Source: Microbispora siamensis | GTDB lineage: Bacteria; Actinomycetota; Actinomycetes; Streptosporangiales; Streptosporangiaceae | Assembly: GCF_016863095.1 (NCBI RefSeq) | Contig: NZ_BOOF01000001.1 | Location: forward strand, 124,001 to 188,000 | Reading direction: 5' to 3' | Length of the DNA: 64,000 nucleotides | Part shown: piece by piece, positions 27,407-36,338 of the stretch | Position numbering within the stretch: the stretch's first letter is position 1 | How the letters are laid out: each line of letters opens with the position of its first letter | Made by a program: the position numbers and the translations under genes | Notes under the pieces: generated by a model | Told to the model about the DNA's origin: nothing | What the model saw: the letters and a program-made list of their open reading frames with translations, nothing else | Databases searched by the model: none

Positions 27407-30400
27407 ATGACGCACACGGGGCGGGGGGACGCGCGGACCGAGATCTTCGTCAGCTACTCCCCCGCCGACGAGCGGTGGGCGACGTGGATCGCGTGGCAAC
27501 TCGAAGCCGCCGGCTATCGCACGATGCTGCAGGCGTGGGACTTCGTGCCGGGCACCAACTTCATCGACTTCATGGACCGCGGGGTCAGCGAGGCCGACCT
27601 GGTCGTCGCGGTGCTCACCCGCAACTACCTGGGCTCCCGGTACGGCAGGCTCGAATGGCAGGCGGCGCTGCGCGCCGATCCCGACAACCCGTCCAACAAG
27701 CTCGTGACGGTGCGGCTGGAGGACTGCCCGCTCGACGGCCTGCTGTCCACGATCACCTGGGTGGACCTCCTCGGCGTGACCGACCCCGGCGAGGCGCGGC
27801 GGCTGCTGCTGACCCGGATCCGGCAGGCGCTGGCCGGCCGGGCCAAGCCGGCCGAGCCGCCCCGGTTCCCGGCGGGGCCGGGCGCGCACGCGCTCCAGCC
27901 GCCCGCCGACCCCGCGCCCCCGGCCGTACGGGTGCCCCGGGCCCGGCGCACCCCGGCGGCCGAGCCGGTGTTCCCGACGGCCGAGCGCGCGGGCGGCGCC
28001 TCCTCGGTGACCGTGCTGCACGTCGCCGGGCCGCGGTTCGGGCGCGGCCTCGCCGAGGCGGACGAGCCGCTCGACGCGGGCGAGCTGCAGGCGAGCGTGT
28101 GGGCCGACCTGACCCGGCTGGCCGACGCCGGGGTGCCCAGGCCCGATCTCCTGGTGGTGACCGGCGACCTCACCGAGTCGGGCAGCATCCGCGAGTGCGA
28201 GCAGGCGCTGGCGTTCCTCACCGGGCTGCGCGTGCTGCTGGGGCTGGAGCCCGGACGGCTGGTGGTCGTCCCCGGGCCGCGCGATGTCACCAAGGCGGCC
28301 TGCCGGGCCTACTTCGCGACCTGCGAGGCCGACGACGTGCGCCCGCAGCCGCCGTACTGGCCGAAGTGGCGGCACTTCTCCACGCTCTTCGGCGAGCTCT
28401 ACCAGGGCCTCGACGGCCCGGCCTTCGACAGCGCCCAGCCGTGGACGCTGTTCGAGCTGCCCGAGTTGCGCACGGTCGTCGCCGGGATCAACTCCACGAT
28501 CGCGATGAGCCACCGTGAGGAGGACGACTACGGCTTCGTCGGCGAGGCCCAGGCGGCGTGGTTCGCCGAGCGGCTGCGGCCGTTCGAGGGCTGGCTGCGG
28601 ATCGGCGTCGTCGCCCATCCCCCGCGTCCCGGCCTGCGTGACGCCGCCACCCTGGAACGGCTGCTCGGATCCCGGCTCGACCTGCTCGTCCACGGGCGGG
28701 CCCCCCGGGGCGGCGGCCCGGAGGAGGTCTGGGATCTGGAGGGGCTGCCGTGCGTGCCCGCGCTCGCCCCGGGCCGTCACCAGATCCTCCAGGTCACGCC
28801 CGAGGGGCTGCGCCGGTGGACCCGCGACCGGCCGGAGCTGGGCGACCCCGAGGTCCTGCCGTACGGCTGGCGCGGCTGGCGGCCGGAGACCCCCGCCGTG
28901 GCGGCTCCCGAGCCGCCGGCGCGGGAGCCGGAGGAGCCGGCGGGCCCGGCCGACCTGCTGCTCGACCGGATCGCCGAGGTCTGCGAGACCCGCTTCGAGC
29001 GGGCCAAGATCCGCCGCGTCGCCGGCGACCCGCCGCGCCTGCTCGTCACCCACCCCGAGGACGGGTTCGTCCGGCAGGTCCTGATCGGCGCGCACGCCGG
29101 GGAGCTGAACCAGGATCGCGTCGAGGCGTTCCTCGGTCACGTCCATGCGGCGGGGCTGGAGCACGCCGCCGAGCTGGTCTACCAGGGGCCGCAACCGTCC
29201 CGGACCTTACGCGACGACGCGCTGCGGCGCGGGCTGCGGCTGCGCAGCTTCACCGAGTTCCAGGGGCTGCTCGACCTGTCGTCGTACGTGGCCGGGCAGA
29301 CGGCCAGGCTGCGCGGCGACCGCCGCTACCCGCCCGAGCTGTACGTGCCGCAGCGGTTCCGGGAGCTCGACCGGACCGGCGGCGAGGTGCGCGACGATCT
29401 GACCGACGAGCTGATGCGGCTGCTCGCGGCCGACCACGGGCGGTTCGTGCTCGTGCTCGGCGACTTCGGCCGGGGCAAGACGTTCTCACTGCGCGAGGTG
29501 GCCAGGCGCATCCCCGCCGAGCTGCCACACCTCACGCCGATCCTGATCGAGCTGCGCGCCCTCGACAAGGCGCACTCGGTCGCCGGGCTGGTCGCGGCGC
29601 ACCTCGCCAACCACGGCGAGGAGCTGATCGACCTCAAGGCGTTCCACTACATGCTGCGCCAGGGCCGCATCGTGCTGCTGTTCGACGGCTTCGACGAACT
29701 GGTCACCCGCGTGACGTACGAGCGGGCGGCCGACCACCTCGACACCCTGCTGCGCGCGGCGGAGGACAAGGCGAAGATCGTCGTGGCCGGGCGCACCCAG
29801 CACTTCAAGTCGCGCAGCCAGGTGATGACCGCGCTCGGGGAGAAGGTCGGCCTGCTGCCGAACCGCCGGGTGCTCAGCATCGAGGAGTTCACCGAGGAGC
29901 AGATCCGCGCCTACCTGGTCAACCGGTACGGCTCGCAGGAGGCGGCCGACGACCGGATGGCCCTGCTCACGGGCATCGCCGACCTGCTCGGCCTGGCGCA
30001 CAACCCCCGCATGCTCAGCTTCATCGCCGACCTGCCCGCAGAAAGGCTGCGTGCCGTCGCCCGGGCCGGGGAGGCGATCAGCGCCGCCGGTCTCTACCAG
30101 GAGATCCTCGACACGTGGCTGGCCTTCGAGGAGGAGCGCGTGCGCGGCGTGGCCGGAGCTCCCGGCGGGCTGACCCGTGAGGAGCTGTGGCGGGCCGCGA
30201 CCACGCTCGCGCTGCGGCTGTGGGAGACCGGCGAGACCTACCTGCGGCCGGCGGAGCTGGCCGAGGTCGCCGACACGCTCACCGGCCTGGCCGCCGACAC
30301 GCAGAACCTCGTGCCGTACGGACCGGGGCCCGGTTCCGAGCAGGCGGAGCGGACAGGCCCGGCCGACGCGGACGGCGCCGGGACCACCGGAGGACAGGGG

Positions 30401-33217
30401 TTCCCGGGAGGGCAGGGGGCCGCGGGAGGGCAGGGGGCCTCGCGGCTGACGCCCGAGCAGGCCGCGCACGCCGTCGGGGCCGGCAGCCTGCTGGTCCGCA
30501 CGGACGAGGGATTGTTCGGGTTCATCCACGCCTCGGTGGTGGAGTGGCTGGTGGCCCGGCACCTCGCGGAGTCGCTCCACGCCGGCCACGCGCCGGGGCT
30601 CGGCCTGCGGCCGTTGTCGGCGCTGGCCGTCGACTTCCTGTGCGACCTGGCCGACGCCTCGCGGCTGCAGGCGTGGGCGGCCCGCACGCTCGCCTCCCCC
30701 GCCGCCGCCGACGTCGCACGGGCCAACGCCATCAAGGTGACCACCCGGCTGCGCACCTCGGCCAGGACCGACCTGCGCGGCGCCCGGCTCAGCGGGGAGG
30801 ACCTGTCGTACCGCGAGCTGCAGGGCGTGGACCTCACCGGTGCCGACCTGACCGACACCCGGCTCGTCGGGGCCGACCTGTCCCACGCGGTGCTCAGGGA
30901 CGCCCGGCTGGTCGGGGCGCGCCTGGACGAGGCCGTGCTGGTGGGCGCCGACCTGCGCGGCGCCGACCTCACCCGGGCCCGGCTCGCCCGCGCCGACCTG
31001 CGGGACGTCGCCGTCGAGGGCAGCCGCTGGGACCGGGCCGCGCTTATCGACGTCACCGGCGTCCCCCGGGGAGCACCGGAGCTGCGCGGCGCGGCCGTGG
31101 CGCCCGCCGTCCCCGGCACGGACGGCGGCCAGGTCGGCGCCGAGCTGGCCCCCGCCGTCGTCGGCGTGCCGTACGGCTACCACTTCGAGAGCAGCCGCCT
31201 GCCCGAACCGGTCGCCTACCACCCCGACGGCGGCGTGCTCGCCCTGGGCGGGGAGGACGGCGGCGTGCTGGTCTGCGACAGCGTCACAGGGTCCGCCCTG
31301 CGCACGCTGCAGGGCCACCGGGGCCGCGTCTACAAGGTCGCCTACGGCGAGGCCGGGCTGGTGACCGGCGCGAGCGACGGGACCGTCCGGGTGTGGGACC
31401 CGGCCACCGGAGAGCCGTCGCACGTCCTGCGGGGCCATCCCGAGGGGGTGTGGCCCGTGCTGACCTCCGGCGACCTGGTCGCGGCCGGCGGCGCGGACGG
31501 GATCATGCGGGTCTGGGCGTCCGGGGAGCTCGCATGGGAGCTGCCGGGCCACACCGCCCCGATCTACACGGCCGTGTTCCTGCCGGGGCTGCTGGTGACC
31601 GGCGACAGCGCGGGGGCGATCCGCGTGTGGGACCTCGACACCGGGCAGGTGCGCCACCACCTCCACGGCCACAGCGGAGCCGTCTACCGCCTGGTCCTCA
31701 GCCCCGACGGCACCCGCCTGGCCGCCGGCGACGGCCAGGGCGTGCTGCGCATCTGGGACCCCCGCACGGGCGCCGCGCTGCACGAGCTCACCGGTCACCC
31801 CGGCCGGATCTACTCCCTCGCCTTCCACCCGGAGGGCCGGCTGCTCGCCTCCGGCGACACCGAGGGAGCCGTACGGCTGTGGGACCCGGTCACGGGGGCG
31901 GCCGCCGGCAGCCTGCCCGGGCACAGCGGCGCCGTCTACCAGGTCCTGTTCGATCCCACGGGCGAGCTGCTCGCGACCGGCGACAGCGACGGGGTCGTAC
32001 GGATCTGGGACCACCGCACCGGCCAGGCGCGTGCCGAGCTGACCGGGCACCGGGGCTCCGTGTGGCCGTTCGCGTTCCGCCCCGACGGCCGGCAGCTCGC
32101 GACCTGCAGCAACGACGGCACCGCCCGCCTGTGGGACCCGCACACCGGTCAGTGCGTCCAGACGCTGCGCGGCCACGGCCGCCGCATCACGTCGGTCCGC
32201 TTCTCCGCCGACGGCGGCATGCTCGCCGCCTGCGGCAACGACGGCTACGTACGGCTGTGGGACCCGGTCACGGGCCGCCGCCTGCGTTCGCTCACCGGGG
32301 CGGCCGACCGGCTGGTGTCGGCCGTGTTCAGCCCGGCCGGCCCGCTGCTGGCGACCGCGAGCAACGACGGCGGCGTCTACCTGTGGAACCCGGTGGCGGG
32401 GACGTACGAGCGCGAGCTCAACGTGGAGACCGACCACGTGTGGGCCGAGGCGTTCAGCCCCGACGGGCAACTGCTGGCCACCGCGAACGACGACGACAGC
32501 GTCCGGCTGTGGTACCGCCCCTCGGGGCGGCAGGTCGCCAACCTCGCCGGGCACCGGGGGCGGGTCAGGTCGATCGCCTTCAGCCCCGACGGCCGGCTCG
32601 TGGCCACCGGCTGCGACGACCGCAACGTGCGGCTGTGGGACGCGTCGACCGGCCAGTGGGCGGCGACGCTGAGCGGCCACGACGACCGGGTGTACGCGGT
32701 GGCCTTCTCCCCGTCGGGCGACCTGCTGGCGAGCGCGAGCAACGACGGCACCGCCCGCCTGTGGGAGGTCGCCTCGGGCGAGTGCCTGCACGTGCTCGCC
32801 GGCGGCGGGCGGCTGTGGACGGCGGCCTTCAGCCCGTCGGGCGACCTGCTGGCCACCGCCGGGGACGACCTCGCCGTCCACCTGTGGGACCCGGCCTCCG
32901 GCGCGCGCGTCGGCACCCTCGCGGGTCACGGCCGCCGGATCTGGTCGGTCGCGTTCCACCCCTCCGGGAATCTGCTCGCCAGCGCCGGGGACGACGGCGT
33001 GGTGATCCTGTGGGACGTCCCGGGACGCGAACGCCGCGCCACGCTGCTCGGCCTGCCCGAGGGATGGGCCGCGTTCTCGCCCGGCGGGCTGTACAAGCTG
33101 GAGGGCGACGTGACGGGCCAGTTCTGGTACGTGCTCGGCATGTGCCGGTTCGAGCCCGGCGAGCTGGACGAATACCTGCCCGAGGTCAGGCGGCTGGCCC
33201 TCGACGAGCCGTTCTGA
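27407..33217 (+). CDS. TIR - calcineurin-like - NACHT - pentapeptide - WD40 NLR-like protein
   Basis: 1,936 residues. Residues ~12-148 are a TIR domain (EIFVSYSPADERW; candidate catalytic Glu83 in GRLEWQAAL). After a Pro-rich linker, ~200-490 is a calcineurin-like phosphoesterase fold that keeps VTGDL but has lost most metal ligands (HVAGPRF, VPGPRDV). Residues ~515-645 resemble a restriction-nuclease-like segment. A NACHT ATPase follows: Walker A GDFGRGKT (685-692), Walker B VLLFDGFDEL (756-765). Then pentapeptide repeats (~1120-1215), 15 WD40 repeats (~1260-1885), and a C-terminal GELDEYLPE tail. WD40s would sense a ligand, NACHT oligomerise, and TIR cleave NAD+. An in-frame GTG at 27392 is an alternative start. 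Confidence 0.92.
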   Translation: MTHTGRGDARTEIFVSYSPADERWATWIAWQLEAAGYRTMLQAWDFVPGTNFIDFMDRGVSEADLVVAVLTRNYLGSRYGRLEWQAALRADPDNPSNKLVTVRLEDCPLDGLLSTITWVDLLGVTDPGEARRLLLTRIRQALAGRAKPAEPPRFPAGPGAHALQPPADPAPPAVRVPRARRTPAAEPVFPTAERAGGASSVTVLHVAGPRFGRGLAEADEPLDAGELQASVWADLTRLADAGVPRPDLLVVTGDLTESGSIRECEQALAFLTGLRVLLGLEPGRLVVVPGPRDVTKAACRAYFATCEADDVRPQPPYWPKWRHFSTLFGELYQGLDGPAFDSAQPWTLFELPELRTVVAGINSTIAMSHREEDDYGFVGEAQAAWFAERLRPFEGWLRIGVVAHPPRPGLRDAATLERLLGSRLDLLVHGRAPRGGGPEEVWDLEGLPCVPALAPGRHQILQVTPEGLRRWTRDRPELGDPEVLPYGWRGWRPETPAVAAPEPPAREPEEPAGPADLLLDRIAEVCETRFERAKIRRVAGDPPRLLVTHPEDGFVRQVLIGAHAGELNQDRVEAFLGHVHAAGLEHAAELVYQGPQPSRTLRDDALRRGLRLRSFTEFQGLLDLSSYVAGQTARLRGDRRYPPELYVPQRFRELDRTGGEVRDDLTDELMRLLAADHGRFVLVLGDFGRGKTFSLREVARRIPAELPHLTPILIELRALDKAHSVAGLVAAHLANHGEELIDLKAFHYMLRQGRIVLLFDGFDELVTRVTYERAADHLDTLLRAAEDKAKIVVAGRTQHFKSRSQVMTALGEKVGLLPNRRVLSIEEFTEEQIRAYLVNRYGSQEAADDRMALLTGIADLLGLAHNPRMLSFIADLPAERLRAVARAGEAISAAGLYQEILDTWLAFEEERVRGVAGAPGGLTREELWRAATTLALRLWETGETYLRPAELAEVADTLTGLAADTQNLVPYGPGPGSEQAERTGPADADGAGTTGGQGFPGGQGAAGGQGASRLTPEQAAHAVGAGSLLVRTDEGLFGFIHASVVEWLVARHLAESLHAGHAPGLGLRPLSALAVDFLCDLADASRLQAWAARTLASPAAADVARANAIKVTTRLRTSARTDLRGARLSGEDLSYRELQGVDLTGADLTDTRLVGADLSHAVLRDARLVGARLDEAVLVGADLRGADLTRARLARADLRDVAVEGSRWDRAALIDVTGVPRGAPELRGAAVAPAVPGTDGGQVGAELAPAVVGVPYGYHFESSRLPEPVAYHPDGGVLALGGEDGGVLVCDSVTGSALRTLQGHRGRVYKVAYGEAGLVTGASDGTVRVWDPATGEPSHVLRGHPEGVWPVLTSGDLVAAGGADGIMRVWASGELAWELPGHTAPIYTAVFLPGLLVTGDSAGAIRVWDLDTGQVRHHLHGHSGAVYRLVLSPDGTRLAAGDGQGVLRIWDPRTGAALHELTGHPGRIYSLAFHPEGRLLASGDTEGAVRLWDPVTGAAAGSLPGHSGAVYQVLFDPTGELLATGDSDGVVRIWDHRTGQARAELTGHRGSVWPFAFRPDGRQLATCSNDGTARLWDPHTGQCVQTLRGHGRRITSVRFSADGGMLAACGNDGYVRLWDPVTGRRLRSLTGAADRLVSAVFSPAGPLLATASNDGGVYLWNPVAGTYERELNVETDHVWAEAFSPDGQLLATANDDDSVRLWYRPSGRQVANLAGHRGRVRSIAFSPDGRLVATGCDDRNVRLWDASTGQWAATLSGHDDRVYAVAFSPSGDLLASASNDGTARLWEVASGECLHVLAGGGRLWTAAFSPSGDLLATAGDDLAVHLWDPASGARVGTLAGHGRRIWSVAFHPSGNLLASAGDDGVVILWDVPGRERRATLLGLPEGWAAFSPGGLYKLEGDVTGQFWYVLGMCRFEPGELDEYLPEVRRLALDEPF

Positions 33218-33690
33218 CGGGTGAGTGCGCCGGTCGGCGGCGGCGACGGTCGTACCGCCGCTGGTCATGCCGGCGTGGAGCCCGCAGCGGCGAGGCCGTG
33301 AGCAGGAGCCGGGTGAGGGTATCGATCACCTCGTCGTCGGAGCGGCCGGACTCCGGGTCGTCGCCGAGCAGCGCGTAGGCGAGCATCGACAGCATCCCGC
33401 CCATCGCCGCCGCGACCAGTTCCGGGTCGCCCGGGAGGGAGTGCCCCGTCTCTCTCAGGTGCTCCAGGTGCTCGCGGAGCACCCGGGTGTCCTCGATCAG
33501 GCGCCGCCAGAGCAGGCCTGCGCCGGGGCCGGCAGCCATCGCCTGTTCGAACAGGGCGATCACGATGGGCCGGTTGTCGCGCATCAGGTGCCAGACCACC
33601 GCCAGGTGCGGATCCTCTTGGGCGAGCCGGTCGTGTGCCTTGCCGTGCAGGTCGGCGAGCAGTGCTTGGAGCAACGGCTCCGAGAGATCA
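33186..33690 (-). pseudogene. TetR-family regulator remnant lacking DNA-binding domain
   Basis: The reading frame from about 33690 down encodes a TetR-type ligand-binding domain (LVAAAMGGMLSMLAYALLG, then DDEVIDTLTRLLLTA) but no helix-turn-helix. Codons before the breakpoint read antisense through an unrelated gene tail. After the usual TetR C-terminus the frame runs on through Arg-rich sequence and overlaps the 3' end of the NLR-like gene by 32 nt. I read it as a 5'-truncated gene, not a functional regulator. Confidence 0.6.
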
Positions 33691-33785
33691 TGATGCCGTT
33701 CTTCTTCAACCGCTTTTACGAGAAGGCCACCGGCTGGCTGTACGACCACGACCCCGGACAACTGCCCATGTCCCGGACGTCCTGA
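33691..33785 (+). pseudogene. 3' fragment of an unidentified gene
   Basis: A short plus-strand frame ends with FNRFYEKATGWLYDHD and PGQLPMSRTS before TGA. The residue composition looks like a genuine protein C-terminus, yet the frame immediately upstream is antisense to the TetR remnant. This suggests a deletion or recombination junction near 33690. The parent family was not recognised. Confidence 0.4.
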
Positions 33786-33795
33786 TCCCCGCGGC

Positions 33796-34356
33796 TCATC
33801 GCTCGCGGGCGGTGTGAAGGCCGGAGATGACCATGTGGGCCAGCAGGGCGTGGCTCTCGTCGAGGTCCTCGGCGAGCCGGAACGCGCCCGCCGCCTCCAG
33901 GACGGCGAAGCCGTGCATCGCCGCGCGCAGGCAGCGGACGGCGTGGATCGCGGCCGAGCCCTCCAGCCCGTACGCCCGGAGTGCGGCGAACATGATGCCG
34001 ATGAGCCGGTCTCCAGCCTCGGCCGTCTCGGGCCGTGGCGCCTGGATCAGCGCCGAGTAGCGGCGCGGGTGCCGGGCGGCGTAGGAGCGCCAGCCGTCCA
34101 TCAGGGCGCGCAGCGCCTCGTCGCCGGACCTGCCGAGCACCGCCTCGCTCGCTATCTCCGTCAGCTCGCCCATCACCCGTCCGGACACCAGGACGCGCAG
34201 CTCGGCGAGGCTGCGTACGTGCTTGTAGAGGGAGGGGGTGGCGACGCCGGCGCGCCCGGCGACCGCGGACAGGGTGAGCGCGTCGGGGCCCTCCTCGTCC
34301 ACGACGCGCAGCGCGAGATCGACGACGGCGTCCGGGGACAGCGCCGCCCTACCCAC
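33796..34356 (-). CDS. TetR family transcriptional regulator
   Basis: A 186-residue one-component regulator. The N-terminal helix-turn-helix is LTLSAVAGRAGVATPSLYKHV, and the C-terminal part resembles WHG-type TetR ligand domains (HAVRCLRAAMHGFAVLEAAG). The GTG start overlaps the stop of the hydrolase gene by 8 nt, so regulator and hydrolase are co-transcribed. A perfect palindrome upstream of the hydrolase is a likely operator, making this an autoregulated two-gene unit. The inducer is unknown. Confidence 0.9.
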   Translation of the reverse strand: MGRAALSPDAVVDLALRVVDEEGPDALTLSAVAGRAGVATPSLYKHVRSLAELRVLVSGRVMGELTEIASEAVLGRSGDEALRALMDGWRSYAARHPRRYSALIQAPRPETAEAGDRLIGIMFAALRAYGLEGSAAIHAVRCLRAAMHGFAVLEAAGAFRLAEDLDESHALLAHMVISGLHTARER

Positions 34357-35185
34357 CGACCCGCTCCTTCAGGAACGCGAGCACCGCCGCGGCGACCTCG
34401 CCGGGGTGCTGCGCGTGCGGGTAGTGCCCGGCGCCGTCGATCATCACCACCTCGCCGAGCCCGGCCGGCATCCCGGCCACGATGGCGTCCGCCTCGGCCC
34501 GGGGGTCGGCCCAGTCGGGGTCCCGGGTGCCGATGACGACCAGGGCGGGGCAGCGGATGTCGCCGAGGCGGGCGCCGGCGTCCGTGGCCGCCGACATGCC
34601 CATCGTGCTCACCACCGCCATCCGCCCCGGCCTGCGCAGGTCGTCCTCCAGGTCGGCCAGGTAGTCCGCCCAGTCGGCGGGCTTGACGCCGGGGTAGGCG
34701 TGGTCGAGGTAGCTCTTCCACAGCCCGGTGCTGCGCAGGAGCGCCACGCCCATGAGCCGCGTCATGCCCTTGCGGTAGTGGCCGTTGCTCAGCAGCCCGC
34801 CCAGGTCGGGCTTCTGCACCCGGGTGAAGGGGGCGATCTCCACCAGGGCGGTGACCAGCTCCGGCCGCTGCGCCGCCGCGATGGTGGCCGCTCCCCCGGC
34901 GAACGAGTGCCCCACGACGACGGCGGGCCCGCCCAGGTTCTCGATCAGGGCGACGATGTCGTTCGCGGTGTCCGTGCGGGTGTAGGAGTCCCAGCCGAGG
35001 CTCGACTCGCCGTGCCCGCGCAGGTCCATGGTCGCAACGCGATATCCGGCGGCGGTCAGCGCCGGGACGAGGAAGCGGTAGGCGCGCCGGCTGTTCCCCA
35101 TGCCGGGAACCATGACGATCAGCGGGCCCTCCCCCGTCACGTCGTACGCGATCTCGCCGTCACCGGTCTTCAGGAACTCGGTCAT
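34349..35185 (-). CDS. Alpha/beta hydrolase
   Basis: A 278-residue alpha/beta-hydrolase-fold protein. The oxyanion region VMVPGMGNSRRAYRFL, the nucleophile elbow VVGHSFAGGAA (Ser), an acid in VVIGTRDPDW and the terminal His in GAGHYPHAQHP complete a Ser-Asp-His triad. It may be an esterase, lipase or haloperoxidase-like enzyme. The ATG at 35185 was chosen because GGAGGG lies five nucleotides upstream; two earlier ATGs lack this. Its stop overlaps the TetR start. Confidence 0.88.
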   Translation of the reverse strand: MTEFLKTGDGEIAYDVTGEGPLIVMVPGMGNSRRAYRFLVPALTAAGYRVATMDLRGHGESSLGWDSYTRTDTANDIVALIENLGGPAVVVGHSFAGGAATIAAAQRPELVTALVEIAPFTRVQKPDLGGLLSNGHYRKGMTRLMGVALLRSTGLWKSYLDHAYPGVKPADWADYLADLEDDLRRPGRMAVVSTMGMSAATDAGARLGDIRCPALVVIGTRDPDWADPRAEADAIVAGMPAGLGEVVMIDGAGHYPHAQHPGEVAAAVLAFLKERVGG

Positions 35186-35217
35186 GCCGCCCTCCAGGCT
35201 CATTTGCATAGCTGAAA

Positions 35218-35234
35218 GGCTAATGGCATTAGCC
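35218..35234. promoter_or_regulatory. Perfect palindrome, probable TetR operator
   Basis: GGCTAAT (35218-35224) and ATTAGCC (35228-35234) are separated by GGC. The site lies 33 nt upstream of the hydrolase start codon, in the only promoter region of the hydrolase-TetR operon. A 17-bp palindrome of this kind is typical for TetR dimers. Binding is inferred. Confidence 0.6.
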
Positions 35235-35289
35235 AATGCGCGTCAAGACGCTCGGGCCCGCGGGGCGTCGGCGGACCCGGGTCAGGGGT

Positions 35290-36135
35290 TCAGCCGCGGG
35301 TCAGGTCCTGGAGGCCGACCACGCGCAGCAGCTCCAGCCGCTCGTAGGACTCGCTGCCCGGGCGGGCGGTGTAGACGACCAGCCGCTGGTCGTGCTCCGG
35401 GCTCAGCAGTACCTCGCAGTCCAGCTCCAGCAGGCCGACGACCGGATGCAGGAAGCGCTTGACGTCGGCGCGGCGCACGGCGACGTCGTGGGTGTCCCAC
35501 AGCGCCGAGAACTCCTCGCTGCGGGCACGGAGCCGGCGTACGAGCCCTGCCAGCCGCGCGTCGTCCGGACGGCGGGCGAGTGTGGCGCGCAGATCCGCCA
35601 CCGCCGCGCGGGCGGCGCGGTCACGGTCCTCGGCCGGGAAGAGTTCCCGCGCGGACGGGTCCGTGAAGTAGCGCCAGACGACGTTGTGCTCCGCCTCGGG
35701 GCGGGCGGACACATCGCCGTGAAGTGCTTTGGCCATCGCGTTCTGCGCGAGGACGTCGCCGCGGTCGCTCACCACCTGGGCGGGGGCGTCGGTCAGCCGG
35801 TCGAGGACGAGCAGCAGGCCGGGGCGGACATGCTCCGTGGCCGGCCGGTCCCGCGGCGGCTCCTCGCCGGCCAGATGGAAGAGGTGGTCCCGTCCGTCGC
35901 CGGTCAGCCGCAGCGCGCGGGCGACGGCGGCGAGCATCTGACGGGACGGGCGCGAGCCCCTGGCCTGCTCCAGCCGCGTGTAGTGGTCGGTGGACATGCC
36001 CGCCAGTTGCGCCACCTCCTCGCGGCGCAGTCCCGGGGTGCGCCGCCGCGCGCCCTGCGACAGCCCCACGTCGGCGGGGGTGAGCCGGGCGCGGGAGCGG
36101 CGCAGGAAGTCTGCCAGCTCGGTTCTGTCCTCCAC
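35290..36135 (-). CDS. XRE family regulator with MmyB-like ligand-binding domain
   Basis: A 281-residue regulator. The N-terminal HTH begins ELADFLRRSRARLTP and contains LRREEVAQLAGMSTDHYTRLEQ. The C-terminal PAS-like MmyB domain has YFTDPSARELF and a terminal LVVYTARPGSESYERL. These proteins are common in actinomycetes and often control a divergent oxidoreductase gene. The GTG start was chosen to match the family N-terminus. It is divergent from the aldo-keto reductase with 203 nt between the starts, so control of that gene is likely. Confidence 0.9.
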   Translation of the reverse strand: MEDRTELADFLRRSRARLTPADVGLSQGARRRTPGLRREEVAQLAGMSTDHYTRLEQARGSRPSRQMLAAVARALRLTGDGRDHLFHLAGEEPPRDRPATEHVRPGLLLVLDRLTDAPAQVVSDRGDVLAQNAMAKALHGDVSARPEAEHNVVWRYFTDPSARELFPAEDRDRAARAAVADLRATLARRPDDARLAGLVRRLRARSEEFSALWDTHDVAVRRADVKRFLHPVVGLLELDCEVLLSPEHDQRLVVYTARPGSESYERLELLRVVGLQDLTRG

Positions 36136-36338
36136 ACCCCCACCATGCCCGGTGACGCCGGACGCAGCCAGGGACCGCCCGTCCCCGGATAAGGGCGTCT
36201 CTCCCGCCGGCGCCCGCGCCGCCGCACGCTGGGAGCCGGCTCGGCGGACCGGCGCCCTCGCAGGGGCGACGGGACGGGCACCGGAGAGGTGCCGCCTGCC
36301 ACACGTTTCGCGGGTTCGCCACCACAACGAAGGAAGGC

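Noticed and set aside
29486..33268. A ~1,260-codon open frame opposite the NACHT/WD40 gene
   Set aside because: It mirrors the high-GC codon structure of the WD40 gene, has Arg/Pro/Val-rich low-information composition and no recognisable motif.
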